DNA of 12,914 nucleotides, taken from CBCXVS01 sp965178525 (lineage in GTDB: Bacteria; Tectomicrobia; Entotheonellia; Entotheonellales; Entotheonellaceae). Below the pieces are notes generated by a model. It was not told where the DNA came from, did not search any database, and worked only from the letters and a program-made list of their open reading frames with translations. Below are positions 1-8,443 of the stretch, in pieces. The stretch is from positions 1 to 12,914 of the forward strand of contig CBCXVS010000223.1 in the NCBI GenBank assembly GCA_965178525.1, given 5' to 3'. A program made the position numbers and the translations under genes. Position 1 is the stretch's first letter; each line of letters starts with the position of its first letter.

Positions 1-1011
<1,011 letters not shown>

Positions 1012-1087
1012 GAATTCGGCTGAGCGACTAAGCCATGAAGACTAAGTCAACTCAAAATCGAGACCCTAACACCGCAGGCATAATTCT

Positions 1088-1106
1088 ATATTCGGCTTTC
1101 AAGGAC
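1088..1106 (-). promoter_or_regulatory. boxA-like antitermination element in the 16S leader
   Basis: On the minus strand, within the predicted leader, GTCCTTGAAAGCCGAATAT resembles the CTTTGAAAAC-type boxA element that binds NusB/S10 in many bacterial rRNA leaders. It lies about 20 nt after the predicted start and about 80 nt before 16S. Sequence similarity is only partial. Confidence 0.35.
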
Positions 1107-1128
1107 CATGTCAGAAGCATTGAATAAG

Positions 1129-1157
1129 ACTATACAGGGATACGTTTTCTTTGTCAA
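1129..1157 (-). promoter_or_regulatory. sigma70 promoter of the rRNA operon
   Basis: On the minus strand there is a consensus -35 box TTGACA (1152-1157), a 17-base spacer and a -10 box TATAGT (1129-1134, 5 of 6 consensus). The stretch just upstream of the -35 box is A/T-tract rich, as in UP elements. Transcription should start near 1122, giving a leader of about 110 nt before mature 16S. The orientation and strength fit an rRNA promoter. Seen directly; activity is inferred. Confidence 0.85.
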
Positions 1158-1360
1158 TGGCACAAAAACATTCTTTTCCTCTCTCGGGCTCATTGGCGTG
1201 CCTACTGTATGCATCAGACATGTCTAACTACTTGTATTTTGTGTTTTAAATAAGTGTGGGCAGTGGCATTTTTTTTGTGACCCCAGAGCGGATTTTCTCT
1301 ACACTGTCCGGGACTAAGACGCGTGGTCGACCCATCATTCACTCTAGGGAGATTCCGCCC

Positions 1361-2653
1361 ATGCAGCACGTTATGCCACGCCTCCTCTCGGTTTCGGCTA
1401 CGGATCCCACCGCGACCCACGCCTCCATCAGCACCGCCCTGCGGCAAGCGAACACAGGGGATACGGTCTGGATTGGCCCCGGCCACTACAGCCCGTCGCG
1501 TACACACGAAGTCTTTCCGCTCTATGTGCCGCCCGGTGTCACCGTGTTTGGTGCCGGCGCGCAGGACTGCCTCATCGATGGCGAAGAGGCCCTAGCCCTC
1601 TCCTTCCGGCCCGTACAAGAGGGACAAAGCCTCATCCTCTTGGCGGACAACACGTCGCTCAGCGGCGTGACGCTAGCCCATAGCGGCGGCAATGGCATCG
1701 GAAATCAGCCTGGCGCGCGCGTGCAGATTATACACAACACCATCCGCCAACATGGTCAGCACGGCATTATTCTCTCCGGCCCAGAGGCCGCGGTGATCAA
1801 AGACAATCGCTTCGAGGACAACGGCACCAAACAGTTCCGGCCCGCCACACCGCGCCCGGCCGCCGGCCGCCAGGGCCACCACATTTTTGTCCAAGGCAAA
1901 AGCGGCGGCGCCAATCACATTCTGATTAGCGACAACACCATGGCGCGCGCCTTTGCCGACGGCATCGCCGTAGTCGTGTTTTTCGATGAAGCTGATGGCG
2001 TGCACATGCACGTGCGGGTGTGGCACAACACCATCGAGCACAGCGAGCGGCGTGGGCTGACCATCGCCGGCTCGTTTGGCCCCTGCCACAACCGGGTCGA
2101 CATCGATGTCCGGCAGAATATGCTACGCCACAACGCTGCCCTCGCCATCGGCGCGCAGGCCGCTCGTCCGCTCGTGACTCAGCTCGTCCGGGATACCCGG
2201 CTACGCTTGCATCTGATCGATAACGACTGCCAGCACAACGGCGATGGGATCATGTTGTACGGCGGGTTTGGCCCGGCGGAGCATAATGTCCTCGACGCCA
2301 CCCTGATAGGTAACTAGGTCGCGGGGGCGTCGCGTCATGGCCTCCGTATCATCGGCGGTGTCGGCATGGGCGGGTACGCCGCGCGCCACAATCAGGTCCA
2401 TGCCGTCATAAGCGGCAATCGTATGGCAGACGTAGGGGAGGTCCCGGTTTTTCTGCAGGGTGGCGCCGCGGAAGGACAGGAAGACGTAACGGACAATACC
2501 GTTCTGGCGCACGTCGGGGAAAACGAGTTGCCGACACCGCCGGGAAAACCGGCGTTACGCCTCAACGATGGCATGCCAGGCAATGCTGTACACGTGGCAG
2601 CGCCTGCTCCCGCACATGAGCGCGTGCACCATGCGCTTCCCTATGAGGCCTGA
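1361..2653 (+). pseudogene. Right-handed parallel beta-helix protein, interrupted by in-frame TAG
   Basis: This encodes a NosD/DUF1565-like parallel beta-helix repeat protein. After the start come an 'ISTALRQANTGDTVWIGPGHY' type opening, a 'VPPGVTVFGAG' coil and successive rungs with G-N/D-N-x-I spacing (HNTIRQHGQHGI, KDNRFEDNG, SDNTMARAFADGI, HNTIEHSERRGLTI, DNDCQHNGDGI). The ATG at 1361 is chosen because AGGGAGA lies 8 bases upstream at 1346-1352. Codon 319 is TAG (2315-2317). The same frame continues without another stop for 111 codons to TGA at 2653, and rungs continue there (ISGNRMADVGEVPVFLQGG, TDNTVLAH), so the two parts are one gene of about 430 codons. No signal peptide is visible, which is odd for a fold often exported. 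The fold usually binds or cleaves polysaccharides, but no catalytic residues are assignable and the substrate is unknown. It could be a fresh pseudogene, a readthrough gene, a functional 318-aa short form or a sequencing error. Confidence 0.75.
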
Positions 2654-2686
2654 GGACACAACACCGGAAGAAAGGCGGCGTTACGT

Positions 2687-3865
2687 TTAGGTCATGCGGT
2701 CGAGTATGCCCATCACGTCCACCCCGATCGTATCGGCCAGAAGAAAGCCTTGGCGTGTCAGAGAAAGCCGCTGCGCCTCGAGGCGGACCAGCCTTTCTTG
2801 CCTCATCGCCTGAAATTTGGCAGAACTGAGCAGCACATGCAGCTCTTTGGGCTCGAGCCGCACCCCTGCAGACGTGCGCAATTGCAGAAAAATGTGTTCT
2901 TCACGAGCCTTGACCGCATCAATCACTTCGGCGTCGATACACGCCTCGCGGCCGGCTTCAATGGCCGCGAGGTAGTCCCGCATGTCCCGTGTATTCCAAC
3001 GTCGCCGCCCATCGACAAAGGAATGCGCCGACAGCCCCACGCCCACATAGGGCACGCCGTGCCAGTAGCTCCAGTTGTGACGGGAGTAAAAACCCGGACG
3101 GGCAAAATTGGACACCTCATAGTGCTCATATCCGGCATCGCTCAGGGCCTCGATCACCCAAGCATAGGCCCACGCATCATCCTCCTCGGAAACCGGCGTT
3201 AAACGCCCCTGATGATGCCGCTGCGCAAACCGCGTGCCCTCTTCGATCGTCAGGGAATACGTCGACATATGTTCCGGCCGCAGGGCCAATACCTGCTCCA
3301 CCGTCCGGCGCCAATGGGCACGCGGCGCCCCAGGCAGACTGAACATCAGATCCACGCTCAAATTGCTAAAACCCGCCTGCCGCGCCGCAGCAAACGCATC
3401 CTGCGCTTCCGCGGCGCGATGCAACCGCCCCAGCACTTTTAGATCCGCATCGTTCAGCGACTGCACCCCCAGGCTCAGCCGATTCACACCCAATTGTCTG
3501 ATGGCGGCAAATCTCGCCGCATCCACCGTGCTGGGATTAGCCTCCAGAGTCATCTCGGCATCAGCCGCAATCCCAAACCAAGCCGAGGCTGCATCGAGCA
3601 TCCGCCCCACTTGCCCCGGCGACAGCATACTCGGCGTGCCGCCCCCAAAGAAAACCGTCCGCACCGGCCCCCGAGACGCTAAATGCCGCCACTGGCCCAT
3701 CTCCGCACACACCGCCTCGACATAGCGCCCATACAACTCCTCGTGCCCCGTCAACACGGTAAACGCACAATACGGACAATGCTGCGGACAAAACGGGACA
3801 TGCACATACAACCCAAATCCCCCCTCTCCTTCCCTATTCCGCAATCCGCAATCCGCAATCCGCAT
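2687..3865 (-). CDS. hemW: Radical SAM haem chaperone HemW (coproporphyrinogen III oxidase-like)
   Basis: HemW binds haem and delivers it to respiratory enzymes. It is related to the anaerobic coproporphyrinogen oxidase HemN. The radical-SAM cluster motif CPQHCPYC (C26, C30, C33; CxxxCxxC) follows the 'LYVHVPFC' strand. FFGGGTPS at 72-79, LEANPST near 107-113, the RLSLGVQS block, YEVSNFARPG and SRHNWSYW are in the expected order, and the C-terminal HemW domain is present. The CxxxCxxC motif without HemN's extended N-terminus favours HemW over true HemN. The first 10 codons come from a 7-bp tandem repeat (3836-3868), so the ATG at 3865 is suspect. An in-frame TTG at 3811, 11 bases after AAGGAGAGG (3823-3831), would give MYVHVPFCP and is a credible real start. 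It begins 3 bp after the lepA stop and is probably co-transcribed with it. It ends with TAA at 2687 and is intact. Confidence 0.93.
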   Translation of the reverse strand: MRIADCGLRNREGEGGFGLYVHVPFCPQHCPYCAFTVLTGHEELYGRYVEAVCAEMGQWRHLASRGPVRTVFFGGGTPSMLSPGQVGRMLDAASAWFGIAADAEMTLEANPSTVDAARFAAIRQLGVNRLSLGVQSLNDADLKVLGRLHRAAEAQDAFAAARQAGFSNLSVDLMFSLPGAPRAHWRRTVEQVLALRPEHMSTYSLTIEEGTRFAQRHHQGRLTPVSEEDDAWAYAWVIEALSDAGYEHYEVSNFARPGFYSRHNWSYWHGVPYVGVGLSAHSFVDGRRRWNTRDMRDYLAAIEAGREACIDAEVIDAVKAREEHIFLQLRTSAGVRLEPKELHVLLSSAKFQAMRQERLVRLEAQRLSLTRQGFLLADTIGVDVMGILDRMT

Positions 3866-3868
3866 TCC
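3836..3868. repeat. 7-bp tandem repeat (GCAATCC) at the lepA-hemW junction
   Basis: Three exact GCAATCC units (3841-3861) are flanked by one-mismatch copies (attcc at 3836-3840 and gcattcc at 3862-3868). On the minus strand this reads GGATTGC repeated. Because 7 is not a multiple of 3, translation gives the peptide RIADCGLRN seen at the annotated HemW N-terminus. It fills the lepA-hemW gap and abuts the lepA stop codon. Confidence 0.85.
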
Positions 3869-5670
3869 TAGGCGTCCATTTTTAGCGTGGCCAAAAACGC
3901 TTCCGGCGGAATCTCCACTTTACCAAGTTGCTTCATGCGCTTTTTCCCCTCTTTTTGGCGCTCCAAGAGCTTGCGCTTGCGCGTCACATCCCCGCCGTAG
4001 CACTTCGCCACCACGTTTTTTCGTAGCGGGCGCACGGCCTCCCGCGCAATGATCTTGCTACCCATCGCGGCCTGAATCACCACCTCGAACAGTTGGCGCG
4101 GGATGAGATCTTTGAGTTTGCGGCACAACTCCCGTCCCCAGGTATGGGCCTTGTCGCGATGCATGATGATGGACAACGCATCCAATGCGTCGCCGTTGAT
4201 CAGCAAATCCAACTTCACCAAATCGCTACGGCGCATGTCCTTGTGCTCGTAATCAAAGGACGCATAGCCACGGGAGACGGATTTTAAGCGATCGTAGAAA
4301 TCGGTGACAATTTCCGCCAGCGGGATGTCATAATGCAAAATGGCGCGGTCGGCGTGCAAATATTCGGTATTCAAGTAGGCGCCGCGCCGCTCATTCACTA
4401 ACTTCATGATGTTGCCAATGTACTCGCTTGGCACCAAGATCTGGGCTGACAGAATGGGTTCACGGATCTCTTCAATGCGGTTTGCAGGTGGCAAGGCGGA
4501 CGGATTCTCGACGTCGAGCCGCGTCCCATCTTTACACAGCACTTCGTAACGCACATTTGGCACCGTGGTGATGAGGTCGATACCATACTCCCGATCCAAC
4601 CGTTCTTGCACGATCTCCATGTGCAACAACCCCAGAAAGCCGCAGCGAAAGCCAAAGCCCAGCGCCGTGGAGGTTTCCGGCTCATAGAGCAACGCCGCAT
4701 CGTTCAGCCGCAGACGGCCCAGAGCATTGCGCAAGTCGTCATAATCGTCCGTATCAACCGGATACAAGCCACTGAATACCATCGGCTTCAGCGTACGATA
4801 CCCCGGCAATGGCGGGACCGGATCGCGTTGCGCCGGCATCACTGTATCGCCCACCCGAGCATCCTCGATGGCGCGCACGCCAGCAATCAGATAGCCGACT
4901 TCGCCGGCGCCAAGCCGCTCGGTCTCGAGACGGCTCAGACGCAGCACGCCCACTTCCTCCACCTGGTATTCACGGCCGGTGGCATAAAAACGGATCTTCA
5001 TCCCCTTGCGCAAGACGCCATCGACCACACGAATAAAGCAAATCACGCCACGATAATGATCATAGAGCGAATCAAAGATCAGAGCCCGCAAGGGCTGCTC
5101 CGGCTCACCCAGCGGTGGCGGCACGCGATGCACAATGGCGTCCAACACCGTGTCAATACCGATACCCTGCTTGGCGCTAATCAAGAGGGTGTCATCCGGA
5201 CGGTCCCCGAGCAGGTCGGCGACCTGCTGCCGCACCGCCTCGATTTGAGCGCTATCCATATCGATTTTATTCAGGATCGGTATGATCACCAAGTCGTGCT
5301 CCAAAGCCAATAGCACGTTGCTGACCGTTTGCGCCTCAATTCCCTGCGTGGCGTCAACGACCAGCAGCGCCTCTTCGCACGCCGCCAGGCTGCGCGATAC
5401 TTCGTAGGTAAAGTCCACGTGACCAGGCGTATCGATGAGATTCAAGACATATTCCTGGCCATCATCGGCACGGTAGCGCATGCGCACCGCATGCGCTTTA
5501 ATCGTAATACCGCGCTCACGCTCCAACTCCATATTGTCGAGAACCTGCGCTTGCATTTCCTGGGGCGACAGCGTCGCCGTCTGCTCCAGCAGCCGGTCGG
5601 CCAGAGTCGATTCGCCATGATCGATATGCGCGATGATCGAGAAATTGCGAATGCACGATAGGTTCATCAT
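3868..5670 (-). CDS. lepA: Translation elongation factor 4 (LepA) with altered P-loop
   Basis: EF4 is a ribosome-bound translational GTPase that promotes back-translocation and helps ribosome function under stress. The order is normal: G1 at 14-21, G2 RERGITIKA 51-59, G3 DTPGH 80-84, G4 NKID 134-137, G5 SAK 165-167. The EF4-specific C-terminus follows, with CYGGDVTRKRKLLERQ and KRMKQLGKVEIPPEAFLATLK. At 600 aa it is full length. The G1 motif reads AHIDHGES where the family has AHIDHGKS: codon 20 is GAA (5611-5613) instead of a lysine codon, a change expected to cripple nucleotide binding. Two adjacent ATG codons precede NLSC. AGGA lies 6 bases before the second (5667) and 3 before the first, so translation may begin at 5667. 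It ends with TAG. It heads a probable lepA-hemW operon. Identity is certain; activity is doubtful if the sequence is right. Confidence 0.96.
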   Translation of the reverse strand: MMNLSCIRNFSIIAHIDHGESTLADRLLEQTATLSPQEMQAQVLDNMELERERGITIKAHAVRMRYRADDGQEYVLNLIDTPGHVDFTYEVSRSLAACEEALLVVDATQGIEAQTVSNVLLALEHDLVIIPILNKIDMDSAQIEAVRQQVADLLGDRPDDTLLISAKQGIGIDTVLDAIVHRVPPPLGEPEQPLRALIFDSLYDHYRGVICFIRVVDGVLRKGMKIRFYATGREYQVEEVGVLRLSRLETERLGAGEVGYLIAGVRAIEDARVGDTVMPAQRDPVPPLPGYRTLKPMVFSGLYPVDTDDYDDLRNALGRLRLNDAALLYEPETSTALGFGFRCGFLGLLHMEIVQERLDREYGIDLITTVPNVRYEVLCKDGTRLDVENPSALPPANRIEEIREPILSAQILVPSEYIGNIMKLVNERRGAYLNTEYLHADRAILHYDIPLAEIVTDFYDRLKSVSRGYASFDYEHKDMRRSDLVKLDLLINGDALDALSIIMHRDKAHTWGRELCRKLKDLIPRQLFEVVIQAAMGSKIIAREAVRPLRKNVVAKCYGGDVTRKRKLLERQKEGKKRMKQLGKVEIPPEAFLATLKMDA

Positions 5671-5864
5671 CTTTCCTGCTGTTAGTCGTCTCTATGATTG
5701 ATGTGGCGCACGAATCAGGCGTTCACCGAGAGGATCCAAAAAAGGCGGGACCATACCACACACGCGGTATCCGTGCACAATCATACCCTGCATCGAGAAG
5801 TCAAAGCAATGCGGCGAACTCATCGTCTGCACCGTATCGGCGGACGCGATACGCGCCTCGACCT

Positions 5865-5893
5865 CTGAAAAATCCTGGCAGATGAGGTACAAT
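5865..5893 (+). promoter_or_regulatory. Candidate sigma70 promoter for nadE
   Basis: CTGAAA (5865-5870), a 17-base spacer and TACAAT (5888-5893) give 4/6 and 5/6 matches to the -35 and -10 consensus. The predicted start is near 5900, about 47 nt before the GTG. It lies in the 276-base divergent gap between lepA and nadE. For lepA, only a weak TTGCTT-18-TATGAT candidate is visible on the other strand. Confidence 0.4.
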
Positions 5894-5930
5894 ACGCAGC
5901 AGTACATGACCCTGCTACTTACCGCTCATG

Positions 5931-5940
5931 AGAGGGGAGG
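5931..5940 (+). promoter_or_regulatory. Ribosome binding site fixing the GTG start of nadE
   Basis: AGAGGGGAGG ends 6 bases before GTG at 5947. It is a strong Shine-Dalgarno match, and it is the reason for accepting a GTG start here. Confidence 0.8.
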
Positions 5941-5946
5941 CCAGCC

Positions 5947-8070
5947 GTGAAAGCAGGCGACGAATTCTTCAATTTGTACAATCATGGCTTCATTCGTACT
6001 GCTGTTGGCGTGCCCGAGGTCCGGGTGGCCGACCCGGCCTTCAACGCGGCGCGCACGGTCGAACTGATGCAACAGGCGGCCCAGCAGCAGGCGATCTTGG
6101 CCTTGTTCCCGGAACTCGGCCTGTCGTCCTACACCTGTGAGGATCTGTTTCATCAACACGCCCTGCTAGAGGCATCCCTCGCCGCCCTCCGAACCGTGCT
6201 GGACGCCTCTGCCGCCCTCCCCCTCGTGGCCGTGGTCGGCCTGCCTTTGCAAATCGATCAACAGTTGTTCAACTGTGCCGCGATCCTACATCAAGGCCAC
6301 ATACTCGGTGTCGTGCCCAAGGTCTATTTACCGGGTTACCGGGAATTTTACGAAGTTCGGCAGTTTGCCCCGGCCGCCCATGCGCACCGAGACACCATCT
6401 CGCTCTGTGGCCAGGACGCCGTTCCATTTGGGGAACGGCTCTTGTTCCGTGTCGACGGCGTGCCGGACCTCACCTTCTTCGTGGAAATCTGTGAAGATCT
6501 CTGGGTGCCGATTCCGCCGTCCTGCTTCGCCGCGCTCGCCGGGGCGACCGTGCTGCTGAATCTCTCGGCCTCGAACGTGACCATCGGCAAGCACGAGTAT
6601 CGCCACAGTCTGGTCTCGAACCAATCCGCCCGGTGTCAGGCTGTCTATCTGTACACTGCGGCCGGAGCCGGCGAATCGACGACAGATTTGGCCTGGGACG
6701 GCCATGCCATGGTGTATGAAAACGGCACGCTCGTCGCCGAATCGCAACGGTTTCAAGAGACCTCTCAGTTGGTGCTGGCCGATCTCGACGTGGACCGGCT
6801 CGTGCAGGAACGCATGCGCATGACGAGTTTTGGCGACAGCATGCAGCGCTACCGTGACGAATTGCGACAATTCCGTGACATCGAGGTACCCTTAAAACTG
6901 CCCAACACCGGCCGCGTGCTCTGCCAACGCCATTATGACCGCTTTCCCTACGTGCCCTCGGATCCGGCAGTACGCGACCGCCGCTGTTACGAAGCGTACA
7001 ACATCCAGGTACAGGGTCTGGTCAAGCGGCTCAAAAGCGCCCATATCCACAAGGTCGTGCTCGGCATCTCCGGCGGCCTGGACTCCACCCATGCGCTCAT
7101 CGTGGCCGCCCGCGCCATGGATCTCCTCGGCCATCCCCGCACCCACATTCTGGCCTACACCATGCCAGGGTTTGCCACCAGCAACCGCACCCTGGCCAAT
7201 GCTCATGCCTTGATGCAGGCTGTGGGGTGCACCGCGCAGGAGCTGGATATCCGTCCCAGCAGCGAGCAGATGCTGCGCGACCTAGACCACCCCTATGCGC
7301 AGGGTGAAGCAGTCTACGATGTCACGTTTGAAAACGTCCAGGCCGGCGAGCGCACCAGCCATCTCTTCCGCTTGGCCAATTATCACCAGGCATTGGTGGT
7401 GGGCACCGGCGACTTGAGTGAGCTGGCACTGGGCTGGTGTACCTATGGCGTCGGCGATCACATGGCCCATTATAGCGTCAACGCCAGTGTGCCCAAAACC
7501 TTGATCCAATTCCTCATTCGCTGGGTGGCCGACACGGCGCAACTCGGCCAGGAGGCCAGCCGAGTCCTGCGGGATATCGTCGATACCGAGTTCAGCCCGG
7601 AATTGGTGCCGGGCGACCGCAACGGCGATCAGCCCAGCCAGATCACCGAAGCGGTGGTGGGTCCCTACGAACTGCAGGATTTCAATGTGTATTACACCAC
7701 CCGCCTGGGCTATACACCGGCCAAGATCGCCTTTCTCGCCCACCACTGCTGGCGCGACCGCACCCAAGGCCGCTGGCCCGACACGCCCGAGGAGCGGCGG
7801 CAACAGTATTCACTCGGCGACATCAAACACTGGCTCTCAGTGTTCGCCTGGCGCTTCTTCAAGATCAGCCAATTCAAGCGCAGTTGCATCCCCAATGCGC
7901 CCAAAGTCGGCTCCGGGGGCTCGCTGTCGCCACGGGGCGATTACCGCGCGCCGAGCGACAGTGAGGCCACGGTGTGGCTCGACCAACTCGCGCTGATTCC
8001 CGATGTGGATCCGGCCAGTCCACAGGCGGACGGGGTCTGGCAGCCTGCCCGTCATGTTGTTTCATCGTGA
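5947..8070 (+). CDS. nadE: Glutamine-dependent NAD+ synthetase
   Basis: It catalyses the last step of NAD+ synthesis, amidating deamido-NAD+ with ammonia released from glutamine and ATP. Residues 1-300 are a nitrilase-type glutaminase with the catalytic triad E56 (FPELG), K125 (VPKVY) and C182 (EICEDLW). Residues about 345-670 are the synthetase domain, with the PP-loop GISGGLDST at 373-381 and the GTGDLSELALGWCTYG block at 486-501. At 707 aa it is close to the large two-domain class typified by the M. tuberculosis enzyme (about 680 aa), in which ammonia is tunnelled between domains. The GTG start is set by the strong upstream ribosome binding site. All key residues are present and no defect is visible. 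The ccbP-like gene follows after 26 bases in the same direction, so co-transcription is likely. Confidence 0.97.
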   Translation: MKAGDEFFNLYNHGFIRTAVGVPEVRVADPAFNAARTVELMQQAAQQQAILALFPELGLSSYTCEDLFHQHALLEASLAALRTVLDASAALPLVAVVGLPLQIDQQLFNCAAILHQGHILGVVPKVYLPGYREFYEVRQFAPAAHAHRDTISLCGQDAVPFGERLLFRVDGVPDLTFFVEICEDLWVPIPPSCFAALAGATVLLNLSASNVTIGKHEYRHSLVSNQSARCQAVYLYTAAGAGESTTDLAWDGHAMVYENGTLVAESQRFQETSQLVLADLDVDRLVQERMRMTSFGDSMQRYRDELRQFRDIEVPLKLPNTGRVLCQRHYDRFPYVPSDPAVRDRRCYEAYNIQVQGLVKRLKSAHIHKVVLGISGGLDSTHALIVAARAMDLLGHPRTHILAYTMPGFATSNRTLANAHALMQAVGCTAQELDIRPSSEQMLRDLDHPYAQGEAVYDVTFENVQAGERTSHLFRLANYHQALVVGTGDLSELALGWCTYGVGDHMAHYSVNASVPKTLIQFLIRWVADTAQLGQEASRVLRDIVDTEFSPELVPGDRNGDQPSQITEAVVGPYELQDFNVYYTTRLGYTPAKIAFLAHHCWRDRTQGRWPDTPEERRQQYSLGDIKHWLSVFAWRFFKISQFKRSCIPNAPKVGSGGSLSPRGDYRAPSDSEATVWLDQLALIPDVDPASPQADGVWQPARHVVSS

Positions 8071-8096
8071 AGGATGAACATAGAAAGGAGATCGCC

Positions 8097-8429
8097 ATGC
8101 CCGAACGCAAGTTTGTGACCGACCCGGAGCGCCTCGACGAGCTGATCGAAGAGGCCACTGTGGATGCCTACGACGACGGAGAGCAGCACTCCGGCCTGAT
8201 AACGATGATCGAGGAAAATCTCGATTGTCCGTTCAAGACCAAGGTGATTGGTGAAGAGATCGAGGTGACGGATACGGAGTGGCCGGAATTCGGCCTGGGC
8301 CTCAAATTCACCTGCCAATATAAGGGCAACACCTACTCGATCGACGCGACGTCACTGGAGTGGGTGGAGCCCTTACCAGAAGGCTTTGAGTGGGTCGAGG
8401 CCTATTTTGAATGGTTGAGCCGGTTTTGA
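8097..8429 (+). CDS. Small acidic CcbP-like calcium-binding family protein
   Basis: This 110-aa, strongly acidic, soluble protein has no signal peptide or membrane segment. The block TVDAYDDGEQ (21-30), followed by a 'MIEENLDCPFKTKV' segment (37-50), matches the pattern I recall for the CcbP family (DAYD-x-x-E ... LEdNLxfPF), named for the Anabaena heterocyst calcium-binding protein. The C-terminal half is rich in Trp/Glu. The ATG at 8097 is chosen over an upstream in-frame start because GAAAGGAG sits 6 bases before it (8083-8090). The spacing to nadE (26 bp) suggests one transcript. Calcium binding is inferred from the family; the cellular role outside cyanobacteria is not established to my knowledge. 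Confidence 0.75.
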   Translation: MPERKFVTDPERLDELIEEATVDAYDDGEQHSGLITMIEENLDCPFKTKVIGEEIEVTDTEWPEFGLGLKFTCQYKGNTYSIDATSLEWVEPLPEGFEWVEAYFEWLSRF

Positions 8430-8443
8430 AAGTTTGAAAGTAA

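Larger units (their letters stand above)
1012..1360. other. Divergent intergenic region between 16S and the beta-helix gene
   Basis: This 349-base stretch is more AT-rich than its neighbours. It holds the rRNA promoter and leader described separately. On the plus strand I see only a marginal promoter for the beta-helix gene (TTGTGA near 1275, 19-base spacer, TACACT near 1300). The reading frame of the beta-helix gene stays open back to 1256, but that extension is non-descript, lacks a ribosome binding site and is probably not translated. Confidence 0.5.

Noticed and set aside
4606..5313. 235-codon plus-strand frame opposite lepA
   Set aside because: It is a shadow of a full-length, unmistakable lepA on the other strand; high-GC antisense frames are expected.
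5751..5775. ATACC...GGTAT inverted repeat in the lepA-nadE gap as an operator
   Set aside because: Five-base arms with an eight-base loop are expected by chance in a window this size.
5692..5907. 71-codon frame on the minus strand upstream of lepA
   Set aside because: No ribosome binding site, no family resemblance, and it overlaps the probable nadE promoter; more likely chance in the divergent gap.
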